Made by a program: the position numbers and the translations under genes. From Montifringilla adamsi (lineage: Eukaryota; Chordata; Aves; Passeriformes; Passeridae), in assembly GCA_017590115.1 (NCBI GenBank), contig JAGGNK010010892.1, forward strand, positions 3,586,813-3,650,812: a DNA stretch of 64,000 nucleotides, in the 5' to 3' direction. Position 1 is the first letter of the stretch. Each line of letters begins with the position of its first letter. Below the pieces are notes generated by a model, which saw only the letters and a list, made by a program, of their open reading frames with translations, was not told where the DNA came from and did no database searches. Positions 27,283 to 39,529 of the stretch are shown here, piece by piece.

Positions 27283-27505
27283 GCAGAATGTTAGGAAAAA
27301 TTTCTCCACTGAAAGGGTTTTGAGGTATTGCAACAGGCTGAACAGGGAAGTAGTGAAATCACCAAATCACCATCCCTGAAAGCATTCAGAAAAAAACAGA
27401 TGTGGTGCTTAGAGACATGGATTAGTGATGGGTTTTGCAGAACTGGTCAAGGGCTGGACTTGTTCTCTGAGCTCTTTTCCAACCTTACTAATTTTATGAT
27501 TCTAT
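27283..27505 (+). mobile_element. CR1 LINE 3'-end fragment, diverged
   Basis: Forward copy with gttaggaaaaatttctccac, a gcaacaggctgaacagggaa variant of the 'gaacaggttgcccagggaag' block, gggctggacttgttctctga and the terminus ttttatgattctat. It has many substitutions, so it is older than the copy at 6045-6300. Confidence 0.85.
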
Positions 27506-29569
27506 CCTCATAAGAGTTTTAAAGAATAGAAGGTACTGACCAGTAAAAATTACCAATTGACATTGATGTGAACTCTGAATAATCAAAAGTTCTCCCTGTT
27601 GGGGTTTGAATTTTGGGTTTGTTTTTTTCCTTATTATTTTAAGCTCCTAAAACCGTAATAGGAGATGCCAAAAGCTCTGCCTGCACATGAGCTGAGAAAG
27701 GTGCATTAAGGCCTTTTTCCTTTTCAAGCTGCAGTGTGAACAGCAACAAAGAGCATAAAGGAGCAAACAGCTCAGTCTGTAATTTTAATTCAGAAATATC
27801 TTGCGAGTGCCATTGCAGAATCCCCAAGCAGTTCAGAAAAGTGAGATTACAAAGCAATGCTAATATGTATCAGAACATCATCCATATGGATAAGGACATA
27901 AAGACACTGCAGGACAAGTCTGAGGATGGAAAAGCCAATATGCCTTTTTCACACCAAGTAAAGCAGCCCATCAATACAAACTGGTGTTCACTGCTTTTCA
28001 AATGGAGCTGTAATATTGGGCCATGGCAGCAAAATGCATTTTTGCCCAGCAGTTTGCACCACAAAGAGCTTTATTAAAGATTCTTGTTGAACAAGAAGAC
28101 AATAACCTGTGATATTCCCCACTTTTTATCAGGTTCCTAGTGAACCAATGGGCAGAAAAATGTGACCAGCACAAGTTGGGGTAGCAAACAAGGAACCTCA
28201 TTGATTGCAGGCACACAAGGACTCTGGCTACTGCAACAATGCACTGAAAATCACAGAGGTTATAACAAAGCCAGTGGAATAATGGCAAAATTGCACTTTA
28301 AATTTCCAAAGAGAGTCTGCTGCTGCCTGCTCTGGACAGACAGCCCTGCATGTCCAGTGTGTGGGCACCAGACAGAGCCCGTCCCTCTGAGAGGCCCTGA
28401 GCAGCAGATGGAGCAATTAGCTCCCTGCCCCACAATATTGCCTGGTTCTGAGCCCAGGGTGCCAGGGAGGATAATTGCTCTTCCAGCTCTCCCAGAATGT
28501 GCTGCATTGTTTACTGACAAGCTCTCTTGTCTCTCTCAAAACATGAAAGCCCAGGGCAGGGAAGCATTTGTGTGCCTCTGTAAACGTAGCTAAGCACAAA
28601 AATTCATTCCCAGTGTGACATCCAGCATTTTCGAGGTGAGTCTTGAGCCATTCTGGCCAATACAAAACGCAGCTATGTGAGATATTCCTAGATGTTGTCT
28701 TTTTGTGTGCTAAAATAGAGCCTTAGGAGATGTTTCCACCTCATTTTCACCAAAATTATGGGTCATTACATAATGTTCCTGGAGTAAAACCCTTGCTAGG
28801 TCTTAGTCTCTCAGTGGCCATATTTCAGCAGAAGGCAATTTAATTTGTATTTGGCTTTGTGGAATGTAGATCAAATCTTGGCTATAAAATGATAATTAAG
28901 CATTTGGAATTAATTGCTATTATGGCCTTGACATTTAAACTTGTCAGTTTTCCATTAAAGACTGTTATAACTGCTTCAACCTCTCTTTCCTTATTTATCT
29001 CTTCTCTACCACATGTTTTCTCTAAAATTAAAGTAAAACATTTACAAACACATCACAACCCACACATTCCCTTGGATATCACTGCATACAGTTTGCTGCA
29101 GCACTGAACTTCTCTGGTTTAAGATCCTTCCACACTAAGAACAACAGGTTTTAAAACACAAGAGCACTCCCAGTAAATCCAGCCCTCTCAAAATAAACCT
29201 TTAGGCACCACAAATCCAGGTTAAGAAGTTAGGGACTGCTTGAGGTGGTTTCAGGGTTGTTATCCCAGTCCCATGTGACTGCCAGTGCACAGACTGCACT
29301 ACATGTGATTCACTGCTCTCAGAGGAGAGCTCAGGAGCCTGCAAATCTCTCCTGATAGGAGCACCTTTAGCTGGTGTTGCTGCTGTCTCCTTTCCTCAGC
29401 CAGGCTGTTCTCTCAGCACAGCCTGTTAGCACAGAGCAGTGTTTTCCCCTACCTGCTCTAACAAGCCAGGGATGATTAGTGAGGCACAACAGGGACAGAG
29501 TTTATTTCCCCACTTTTATTCTGGGTAGACTCAATTTTACTGCTTTGCAGCATCGTAGTGAGCAGAGAA
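27506..29569. other. Intronic sequence containing one copy of a 51-bp repeat
   Basis: Holds the repeat copy at 28073-28123. The AT-rich block 28880-28990 looks like a conserved non-coding element in composition only. No exon or named transposon is seen. Confidence 0.4.
28073..28123. repeat. Dispersed 51-bp repeat, copy 1
   Basis: 47 of 51 bases match 33434-33484, including the uninterrupted core tgttgaacaagaagacaata. Similarity stops sharply on both sides. I do not recognise the family. Confidence 0.85.
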
Positions 29570-29968
29570 TGCCAGAATGGTTTGGCTTGGAAGGAACCTT
29601 ACAGATCATTTCATTCCACCCCTGCCAAGGGCAGGGACACCTTCCACTGTCCCAGGCTGCTCCAAGCCCTGTCCAGCCTGGCCTTGGACACTTCCAGGGA
29701 TCCAGGGGCAGCCCCAGCATCTCTGGGCATCCTGTGCCAGGGCCTCAGCACCCTCACAGTCAAGAATTTCTAGTATCTCATCTAAATCCCCCTTTGTCAG
29801 TTCAAAGCCATTTCTCCTTGTTCTGTCACTATCTGGCCATGTAAAACTTGCTGTCCATCTTTTTATAAGCTCCCTTTAGGCACTGGAAGTGGCTCTAAGT
29901 TGTATCCAGAGCCTTCTCCAGGCAGAACAACCCCAAGTCTCTCTGCCTGTCTTTCTAGGAAAGGTGCA
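29570..29968 (-). mobile_element. CR1 LINE 3'-end fragment, longer copy
   Basis: Reverse copy of about 400 bp. The plus strand carries ccagaatggtttggcttgga, gggcagggacaccttccact and ggatccaggggcagccccag. It continues into the older 3'-UTR part with tcagttcaaagccatttctc, cttgttctgtcactatctgg and ggcagaacaaccccaagtct. Confidence 0.93.
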
Positions 29969-31302
29969 TTACCTATAATACATTCTGTGATTTGAAATTA
30001 TTCATGTGATGTTCAGAATTTACCAAAAGCTATCCTTGCAGATTTTCACCTCAAACTTCAATGGGATCTCATCATATGAACCTGACTTGTACAAAACTCC
30101 TTGGGCTTGGACAGAGCCCTGCCCATGCCAAGTTTCTGCTGAAGGAAATCCCCTGATACACAGAGAGAAAGAGGAATACTTTACATCAAATAACATATTT
30201 TCCATATACCGTGTTGCATCTGTTGCTATTTCTCCCTAATGAAGCTGCTCCCTTGTGCTCCCCTCATCTGTCCTTTCATCACCAGCTGAATTCCCGCCTC
30301 TGTTCAATGTTCATTCCCTGCTGAAGTTCCAAGCTTTTCACTTTTCCAGACATGAAGCTCAAGCACAGTTTGGTCACTTGACTGTTGTTTTTTTGTTTTT
30401 TTTTTAATGGAGCAGGATATACCACAGGAAAAATGGAAGTCAAAACCAGCTGCTACCAGATTTGCATTGCCTAAAACCATGCACACATCATTGCTACCAG
30501 TCCAAACTGTCTCCAGAGAAACAGCTCTGTCAGGCCTATGGGCTGTCAAAAACATCATTTTCTGCAGGATCTGCACAGCTACAGGCAGGAAATAGGGCAT
30601 TATTTATAGTAAGTGGCAAACCATTACTAATTCATTTACATTGACTGTGAAAACAAAACAAGTAATGACGTTCAGAAGACTGAGCAGCTCAGTTCTGGTG
30701 CAGTTTGGCATTAAATACCCTGGAAGCCTCTGACAATTTTACACACTGGAAGAATGGTTTTCTAGGATGTGTACAACAGCAGGATGTTAGTGGCAGAGGG
30801 ATGTGCTGATACTATTGCTTTACTGTTTTTTCAGATTCTTCTTCATTGGAGGGCCTGAAGTAGTGAAACTTGTTGCAATTCTTCCCTATAAAAGATAGAA
30901 ATACCAGCACTATTTTGAGAGACAGGCAAAATCCTACTCATCACAGTACTATGCGTCTTCTCTTTCAGAACTGCAGCATCTAGTTTTCCCTGTCAAAGCA
31001 CAGAGGTGTTTATCTGAAAGAATAATATGGATATTTATGGGGTTTTTTCCATACTACCACCTTCTCCTACAGCATTCCTGGGAAGGAAAGTGGAGGGGGA
31101 ATAATCAACCGTTACAAGGTGCTGGTCAGGCAGCCCCAGGCAGGGGAATGCTCAGGGCGCAGAGGTACACTGTGTCTCTGTGGAATTGGAAAAAACAGAA
31201 ACTTCCACAGATACTGAAGAGTTTGATTTGCAGCTGTGGAAGAAGCTTGGATTGATACAAAAATAAAATACACAGACATTAAGCAGAAAAATCATAAACT
31301 TA
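29969..31302. other. Intronic sequence, nothing recognised
   Basis: Unique-looking sequence with a T/G tract at about 30387-30406. No exon or transposon is recognised. Confidence 0.45.
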
Positions 31303-31712
31303 TGTTTCTATAGTTGTAAGTAAGAATATGCCTTAAGTGAGAAATTGTACTGATAAGATGGTGAAGGGTTTATAATGTAGGGGTGTGGTTGTATAGAGTA
31401 GGCTAAGAGTTTAGAAGCTATAACAGAAACATATGTGTGCATGTGAGACACAAGCCTATTGGGCAAAACTATCCACAGTGCAGCAAAATTAAGTAAAGGT
31501 CAGAAAAGCAAAATAAACCTTGCGGCATTTATTCATTGGGTTAGAAAGTTCTATATTACCTTGTAACAAAGAAACTTGTGACTACTCTGAGCTATGGCCA
31601 AGTTCTTGCTCCTTTAAAATCTCACAGCCCCTGAGACTGATATTTATCTGAGCAATAAATCATTCTTAGCCCAAAAATAGTCCCATCCCTTCATTACTAG
31701 CAGTGACAATGA
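31303..31712 (+). mobile_element. Solo LTR of an endogenous retrovirus (second family)
   Basis: Starts near tgtttctatagttgtaagta and ends near agcagtgaca. Inside are cctattgggcaaaa, ataaaccttgcggc and a polyadenylation region gagcaataaatcattcttag followed by cccaaaaatagtcccatccc, a 3' arrangement I associate with passerine ERV LTRs. It does not resemble the LTRs at 21.9 or 43 kb. No target-site duplication is evident, so ends are approximate. Confidence 0.6.
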
Positions 31713-32744
31713 TATGTCTCCAGCGCCTCAGTCCCTGTGGTCCTGAGGCTTTGCATGGCTCAACTCTGCCCAAAACGTGCTCCAGCCAGCACAAACCCTG
31801 ACTTAAGCTGCTGCAACTCACCAGGAGTTTGAAAAGGTCCTGATGACAAGTTCAGGGTTCCTTGATCAAAGTGTTGTAGAATTTCACTGCAGAGGTATTG
31901 GAGGGAGATTTTCATCACTTCCCTTTCCAGCTGGTCACTAAGATTTCTCCTTTCTCTTGCCCTTTTTTTATCCTGTCCTTTTTGTTTTCCTTGGGGTTTT
32001 GGTCTTCTGGTTCCTCCCTTCTCTCAATAATTTTAATTGCCATCAGCAACATATACACTGAATCTTTCTGCATGTAAATCTGGTTCAGCAATATTACTGA
32101 AATCAGGAAGGGAATAAACTCCAAAATAGTGTCCATTGGAAGAACACTGCGAGTGCTGAATACACACAGGTCTCTGGGAACAGGAGTTGCAATTTACCCT
32201 GTCAAAGCCAACAGGATGGCAAAGTTTTCCAGAAAACTCAACTGGTTTACCCTATTCTCAGCAGTCACCACTCATTTGAAACACTCCCTCAAGTCCAGGA
32301 GCTCAAATTTCCTTAAAAGTGATGAATGCTCTCAATTATAACAACAGGCAGGTGCCTCCTGCACGGCTGGTCTGTAATGATGACTGGCCTCTGCAGGGCT
32401 GCTCAGGGTCAGTGGGCTACTGCTCTCCTGAATATTAGTCATGATGATTTCAGGTGTGAAGTACAAGGCTAATGAATCCTGCTCTAGGTGCTGTGTACCT
32501 GCCTGCTCAGCAAAACTGATATTAGCCCATTAGAGATTTTTCTTTTCTAACAGCAACATTAGGAAAGTCTGCAAGGTGACTGAAAAACTGAGTGGCTGGG
32601 GATACTTTCCCCCTATTATTATTTTTCACATCACTCTGCAGAGCTTTAAGTACCTGATAAAACTTCTCAAATAGTCTCTGAGGCCAGGATATACTTAAAC
32701 TATCCATTCCTATGAATATTACCTGCAATGGATACAAGCCCATG

Positions 32745-32781
<37 letters not shown>

Positions 32782-33433
32782 TGATAGGGATTCCTTCTTT
32801 TTATTGTAATCTTTTATTAACTTTCACTCTCAGTTGTCCACTTTGATTTAAAGTACATCTTCCCTCTCCACTGACAAGGCAGCATGAAGCAAGTATATCA
32901 AAGCTAAGGAGTTATTTACTTGAAAAATGCCAGCTTTGAAGATCTCTTATTTTCCCTTAAATGGAATCTTTCAAAATCCAGTGTAGGTGGCTCCCCAGTG
33001 AGTAAAAGGACCGCACTCCTCATACAGCTGCTCCTCGGTTGTGTGTGATCCGCCTGAGAGCTCAGGCAGTTCACCAAGGCTGCACAATAGAGTTAATAAA
33101 AAATGTGTTTCCCCACAAGTAAAAATTGCACCAGGCAGGATCATGAAGAACAGCCTAGAGGAAAGTATTTGCATGAATATCTCTGGAACAGTTCTTCCTG
33201 CAGGATGTCCCTAGGAACAGAAATCCCCTAACAGGATGACCAAAAAGTCCTTTTTATCCCATTTTTCCTCAACCTCTGCCTAAGAATCCTTTATTTATTC
33301 TGCAGCTCTTTCCCTCACCACTCCCCCTCCAACGCACACCAAGAGCTGATATTGTAACATAAAAAACAAGGATGAAGAAGGAACTCAGACTCCTGGACAG
33401 AAGAATGTGGTTTTTGAGTAAGAGGAAGAGCAA
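31713..33433. other. Intronic sequence with a T34 tract and a candidate terminal exon
   Basis: Apart from the minus-strand block at 32747-33079 described separately, no gene or transposon is recognised. Confidence 0.4.
32747..33079 (-). other. Candidate terminal exon or 5'-truncated retrocopy with poly(A)
   Basis: On the minus strand, an acceptor-like stretch ending ctctattgtgcag is followed at 33079 by a short open frame. It reads LGELPELSGG and then HTTEEQLYEECGPFTHWG and stops with TGA at 32971-32973. About 165 bases further on come two AATAAA signals; the second lies at 32800-32805, 19 bases before an uninterrupted A34 run (T34 at 32747-32780 on the plus strand). Stop codon, short 3' UTR, signal and A-tract in the correct order look like an mRNA 3' end. 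It could be a retroposed mRNA tail or an alternative last exon on the PTPRT strand. No target-site duplication was found and the protein is not recognised. Confidence 0.3.
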
Positions 33434-33484
33434 ATTAAAGACGCCTGTTGAACAAGAAGACAATAACCTGTGATATACCCCACT
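33434..33484. repeat. Dispersed 51-bp repeat, copy 2
   Basis: Matches 28073-28123 at 47 of 51 bases in the same orientation, 5.4 kb away. The flanks are unrelated. Confidence 0.85.
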
Positions 33485-33509
33485 AAAGGCCATGACAAAT
33501 GAGTAAAAT

Positions 33510-33625
33510 CAATCACTGAATAATTCAGGTTGGAGGAGACATTTCCAAGTCATCTGATTTAACTCCCTACCAAAAGCACAGCCAACTTCCAAGTTACATT
33601 CAATTCTGAAACTCAAACAGATGCA
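33510..33625 (-). mobile_element. CR1 LINE 3'-end fragment, diverged
   Basis: Reverse copy. The plus strand reads cactgaataattcaggttgg, aggagacatttccaagtcat and gcacagccaacttccaagtt, matching the antisense end of a CR1 subfamily with 'tcattcaggttggaggagac'. The far end is uncertain. Confidence 0.75.
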
Positions 33626-34971
33626 TTTTTGCTCTAGTCCTCTCACTACACATCTCCAAAATGATGTGGCTCCTTCCTCTTTTTCGCAACCGTCACCTTC
33701 CTCACTTCCCTCAGGACCTCATGGTCCCAGCAGTCAAAGCTGCCACCAACCTCCAGAGTCCAAAGAGCTCAGGAGCAGCAGCTCCAGCTGAGAATCCCCA
33801 TTTTGGGCACTCAGCACCTGCAACCTGCAACGATTCTTGCTGCACTTCAAAACCTCCTGGAGTGCTTGGATCCTGCCTTGTTGCCCTGCCAGCAGTGGTG
33901 ATTCACTTTCTGCCTGAAACAGCTTTTCCAAGAAGCTCCAGTCACCCACAGGCCTCCAGGGGACCCCAAAACCAGGCTTCACACCTGCCAGGCCCAGCCC
34001 AGTGTCATCCCATGACCTGAAGCCAGCCAGAGACAGACCTTCCTCCTCATTTGTGCTGTGCTAGCACAAAAATGTAGCATACACTGTTTTCTTTCACAGG
34101 CGTGTGGGGGGAGGAGGGGGGAAGATGGCCTTTTTGTTTTACTCCCCAAGAAACCAAGAGAATCCAAGTTGAACATATGGTGTTCATGATTTTGGAGAGG
34201 GGGAATCTCTCAACACTCTCCTCATTCCTTGATGTCAGTGAGATTGCCAGATTCTCCCTGTTCCCATTCACACCAGTTGTATTTTTTATTTATTAAATTT
34301 TTTTTTTAGACCTGAAATTGCCTGTATGAAGTTTTGACAGTCTTGACAGCATCATGTGTCTTCCAAAGCTTTCCAGCACAAGCAAGAAAAAATAACAAAA
34401 AATGTAAGCAGAGACTCACTAAGTAGAGACTTATTTTGTGACTCACTAAGGAGCAATTTGTATGCAACTCTGCACAGTGGTTTGGCCAACTCATCAAACT
34501 TTTATGCCAAAGCAAAACTCTCAGGACTCTGACCTTCTGCTCTGCAAAAGTAGGGAGGGTTCTTGACTCACTTTTTGACAGCCCTCCCTTAGAAATTGAA
34601 AGAACTGCCTTGCAAATAGAATTCAGTTCCAAAGGATGATAAAATGCCATGGGAATTAAGAGAGGTTTAATTTTTTTGTTTAAAATCTGATATGGGTCTG
34701 GTTTGGAGCACAGAGGTTTGCTATCTCTGGGGCTGCTCCCTTCACCACACAGAGGGCATCCTGCAGCTGAACACTTTGTCCTCTTGGGAAAACAAAGCAA
34801 ACTCACGGAATTAATCCTGGAACCCTGTAAGTGGTTTTACACAGACAGGTTTTCCATGCTCAGTGGCCAGCAGGGTGATTAAGAATGTTCCTAATCAGCA
34901 CAGACCTCAGAAATGTGGAAGTACCAAGTCAAACCCGTGACCAGCCTTGAGTTCATGATACCACACTGAGG
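33626..34971. other. Intronic sequence, nothing recognised
   Basis: A 166-codon minus-strand open frame at 34306-34806 has no ATG at its start and no recognisable domain. A G-rich run lies at 34105-34120. No exon or transposon is supported. Confidence 0.4.
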
Positions 34972-35213
34972 TGGAATCATGGAAGAATTTGGGTTGGAAG
35001 CTCACCTTGTCCCACCCCCTGCCATGGACAGGGACAGCTTCCACTGTCCCAGGGTGCTCCAAGCTCCATCCAACACTGCCAGGGATCCAGGGGCAGCCCC
35101 AGCTTCTCTGGGCACCCTGTGCCAGGGCCTCTCCACCCTAATAGGAAAGATTTTTTTCCTATATCTACCCTAAATTTCTGCTCTTTCAGTTTCAAATCAA
35201 GGTACATCTGTTC
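34972..35213 (-). mobile_element. CR1 LINE 3'-end fragment
   Basis: Reverse copy with gaatcatggaagaatttggg, tgccatggacagggacagct and ggatccaggggcagccccag on the plus strand. There is a deletion between 'ctccatccaac' and 'actgccagggatcc'. Confidence 0.93.
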
Positions 35214-38200
35214 AATATCAAGTCCTGGAAATGCAAATTATTCTTGTCAGATGAGTGAAAGCATTAGGAAGACAGAGATAAGAAGCTTCTCCAGGAAATA
35301 TGTAGATTAACTGATACTAAACAGAGAATCAGGCAACTCATTGAGAACTCAAAGCATCCTTCCACTTCATTCCTTTCACTTTAGCTTCTCTCTTTAACAA
35401 TACGCTCAGTAATTAATAATCTGTCACCAAACAACTCACATAAGCACACAGTGTGTATTCCAGATGCCTAATTCTGCTTTCACATAGCGACCAATAAGAC
35501 TTTAGTACCCTGGGCCACAATCTATCCAGGGTTTATTCCAATAAAGTTTAATCCAAATTTTCAGCAAAGGTTACTTTCCAGGTAAGGTCACCTTTTCAGC
35601 ATAACACAAAAGTTGATTTCCTTAAAATAAAAGACAGAGGGTGAAATGGGAATTGCCTGGCAGGATTTTCAGGTCCATGCTGCCTGGGATGACAGCAGTG
35701 GTGGTGTCTTGTGGCTGCTTCCTGATCCACATAAAACACAGCAGATCCACCCCACTCCAAAGGCAGCAAAGGCATCATCCCAGCTGATGCACAATTTTAC
35801 CCCCCGGCCATCTGAACTGAGGGGAAACTTCCCATACATGGAAATACAAGCACTCAGCCTTCCCTGATGTGAGCAGTCTGCAATATAATAACTGAAAACC
35901 TTTTCTCTCTGAAGAAAATAAAAAGTAATTAATAGCCAGTGAGTCCTTGCAGATATCTATCCTAAATTAATTATTACCTTAACACACTGTAAAATTGTTT
36001 CTACTCCTCAGTGCTAAAGAAAGTAACCATCAAGCAAAGGAGTCTGTAAGTCCCACAAATCTTCCATGACTCGATGTGTTTAATAATGGTACCTCACTTC
36101 AATAAATAACACACAATAATGACTACACTAATATCATAATTAATTTTTTGGTACCTATCTATCTGCCACTACATAAATGTAGAAGTGAGATCTATGCTTT
36201 TTTTTTACAATTGCCATTTCTCTTCTTCTATTTAGAAACAAATGTAATTACTTCAGCTAGAGAATACAGAATTACTTCTACAGCAGAGTCAAAACATGCA
36301 TCAACACTCATTTTGTGTAATTATTTCACAAGCAGCTCTGCCTGGCTTCTTTCTCAAATGAAAGGACTTTTCAAAATGCCTTTGGCTACTTAATGACTAG
36401 CACACAATTATGGGCACAATCAAAGAAAAGAATTAAGGAAAAAAGAAGAGGTTCTCATCATTCACTTAACCTTTTTCTTCAGTGTCTGCCTTTAAACACC
36501 AAAGAATGTCAGAGAACAACATGAATGTCCTCACACCCTCGTGTGCCTTCCAGAAGAGCCAAAAATCATGGCTGGGATATAAATAAATCCTCTCTGTATC
36601 CATGATTCCCTCCCCAGCAATTCTATCAGAGCACTTTGGCAAGATGGCTGTAATTAGCCTTACATCTTTGAAATTGCCATTTATGAGGTTTATTGCCCAG
36701 ACACAAAGCCCCACACAGCTCCCAGATCCCATGATTTAACCAGTGCTCACAGTTAACCTGGCTGTGGAGTTAAACTGAATTGGTAGAATCAGGTGTGGTG
36801 TAGAGCCAGCAGTAAGGAGAGAGGAGAGTAAAACACTGCAGAAGGCAAAAGTCAGGGATGGAGCAGGACAAGCGGCAGCAGAGGCCAGAGGAAAAGCCCC
36901 ACAGATGCTTCTGCTGGGATTAGCTGGAGCTCTGCCTCTCCTGCACGCCAAGGAGCAGCAGAAGCTGAGGATCAGAGGAACAAAAAAGACACACGGAGGA
37001 GACAGGCTGTTCTTGACAGCCAGATTTCTCTCTTCTCTCATCAGACTTAAGCCAAAATAAAATGTGACATGAGCATGACAAAAGGTTATTCCCCTTCCAC
37101 AAGCTTCCTAAAGAAAGGAAGCGCAGGAAGTCCACACTCCCACACAAATTCATCACCCTCTGTCACCCAAAGCCTGACAACTCTCTTTTTATGAATTAAA
37201 AAGAGAGCTATTTTAAATTCAAATAAGGTGGCACAGTTATTAAGTTATTTTTATCCTTTTGTGCACTTCTAGGACAAACTTTGAGTCCCCTCACTTCCCA
37301 AGCAGATGCTTTTAGTGCACGGAGGAGGTAATAGCACACTCAGCTCCTCACACCACTCACCTGAGTGATGCCAGAGTGATCAGTGCCACAGGAGAACATA
37401 TTAAAGAACCATAGAATGACAACAACCTGTTGACAAGTGACAAGAAAGGAGCTGAGCAGTGCTAAACTCTCACAAGTAAAGAGCAAAGAAGTAACTTCAG
37501 GTTTAAGTAGTTTTAAACTCAGTTCATAGCAAGATTAGCATCAGTTTTGTGGGGAGGGAAAAATTATTCTTCTAAAGATAAATCTGGAGAATCATGGATG
37601 GCTTGTAAAATGGTGTTGAGCAGTTTGCCGTAAATTTAAGGGATATTCAGTGCAGTAAGATCTCCAACCCAGATACCTAAGCAGAACAGAAATTTGGATA
37701 CTTCAAGAACTGAAGATGAATTTTAATGACTGAAGAGAAAATTGAGATGGGAAATTGCCTTTCAAATCTTCTTCCACAGCAGTTAATGCTTCAAACTGCC
37801 ACCTACTACACAACGAAACCTCATTTTGTCTCATCTTGTGATGGCAGAACCAGTAACTGAGAATCCATGTGAGAACCTGCACTGCATCAGAAATGTGATA
37901 GTTACTGCTTGGCCCAGGAGTCACACTGAAATCCACATTTGCCACAGGATTTATTTATGTCTCTATTTTTAGAAGATAGGCCAGGTTACTTAATTTCCCT
38001 GGAATGACTTTCCCTATCCTGTGCAGGGATAGGGAGGAAGCTGTTCTGTTTTCTAACTAGGTTTTAGTGTCTGTTCAGTATTTAGGGTGAATAAATGCCA
38101 GAACCTGCTGACCCTGTCATGAGTTACAGCCAAAGAGCCAGAAAAAGAACTCTGAATTTGATGAAATAAAAATGCAAAGGGCTAAAGGTCCTCTGAGCAG

Positions 38201-38479
38201 CTTCTGGGCCAGAAAAACCTGATCAATAAACAGAAGCAAAATGGCAAGGAAAGCATTACTGCTGATCCTGTGCCTAGAGGATTGGGACAGTCACTTGAGT
38301 GCATCTTTGCTTTTGCAGAGACACTCTGCTGTCCCCTGTCCAGCTGCTCCTTGTGCCACCAAGTCCTTCTGGGAGGTACCTCCTTAGACACAGCACTTTG
38401 AGACTGAGTCCTGACCCCATCCAGCCACCCTGGTTCTGGATCAGCATCCAGCTAGGTCTGCTCTGTGATCCACACAGCC
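35214..38479. other. Intronic sequence, nothing recognised
   Basis: AT-rich with several TAATTA-type motifs between 35.9 and 36.3 kb. The 36.8-37.0 kb part is GC-richer and open on the minus strand, but without splice signals or a familiar protein. Confidence 0.4.
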
Positions 38480-38722
38480 ACCAGACATCTGCCAGGGCCA
38501 CCAGCCACCTGCCATGGCCCTCTCTCAGCTGCCATGGCCCTCCCTCACCTTCCATGGCCACCAGCCATGTACCATGGCCCTCCCTCACCTGCCATGGCCT
38601 CCTCTCACATGTCAGGGTCACTAGCCACCTGCCATGGCCCTCTCTCCCCTGCCATGGCCCTCCCTCCCCTGCCATGGCCCTCCCTCCCCTGCCATGGCCA
38701 CCCCTCCCCTGCCAGGGTGACC
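38480..38722. repeat. Minisatellite, 20-bp core unit
   Basis: Degenerate tandem array. From about 38630 the unit gccatggccctccctcccct repeats nearly perfectly at an exact 20-bp period. The earlier units vary (ccaccagccatgtaccatgg and similar). Every unit contains CCATGG, an NcoI-type palindrome. Long Pro/Trp/His-rich and Gly-rich open frames on both strands are by-products of the array. Confidence 0.95.
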
Positions 38723-39529
38723 TAGCAATTGCTGATGAACACAGCCACGGCTGCTGCATCTCCCCACCGGTGTGTTGCAGTGACAAACTAGTCCCCTGAG
38801 GGAGATTTGCTAGACTGAAATGCAATATATCACTGAGTACCTGCAGTCCCCAGCAGTGACAAGTGTGTCCCCGAGTGCAGAGCGTCAGTTATGTCAACAC
38901 TGGAGCCAACATGTTCTTCTTCCCCTCTCCATTTCCAAATGTGCCATAATATTTACTGCTACAACATCTTCCCCCATCAACCCTTTAACTATCTCCTATG
39001 GAGTCTAATTAAAATGAAGTATTGTAACACACAATCAACACTTGCACAGTATTGATGGAGACTTGCAGATGGTATTAGCAAGAAAATAGCTCCTCAGCAC
39101 TGATTAACTTGAAAGCTTAAAGAAGTTCCTCTATTTTCCATGTTGTATGTCAAGCTGAACATTTTGACAGTAGGAAAGTTGCACTGTTTCTTCTACACTT
39201 TAATTACAGTAGCACTTCCCACTTGAACACCAGTGCTTAGAATTAGGCAATAATTAGGTGATTCCTCCTCTTTCATCTGCTACTTCAGCCTCAGCCACAC
39301 TGAACACAGTAACCATCTTCACACTTCAGTTTTAGGTGGCAATTTCAGTGTATAAATAAATAAATATTTACACAGTGTCTCTATGAATTTGACAGTGATT
39401 CTCTGAGGAAGCAGGAGTGAGAAGCACAACTGAAATGAACTGTGATAGCTGGGGCTTGGATCCTCTCCTCTCCTCCAGATTTTAATGCAATGACAAAACA
39501 ATGATCTTGAAATGATTAATGCTTCTTGA
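38723..39529. other. Intronic sequence, nothing recognised
   Basis: Unique-looking sequence with a short ATAA run near 39352-39366. No exon or transposon is seen. Confidence 0.45.

Noticed and set aside
28162..28593. 143-codon plus-strand frame, with open frames on the other strand
   Set aside because: Several overlapping frames on both strands indicate GC-rich composition rather than coding, and no splice signals or known domain were found.
34306..34806. 166-codon minus-strand open frame
   Set aside because: It begins without ATG, has no recognisable domain, lacks a convincing acceptor, and a frame of this length is expected about once by chance in this much AT-rich sequence.
38274..38825. 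183-codon minus-strand and 166-codon plus-strand frames
   Set aside because: Both are created by the 20-bp minisatellite, whose units keep frames open (repeated Gly/His/Trp or Pro/Trp/His).
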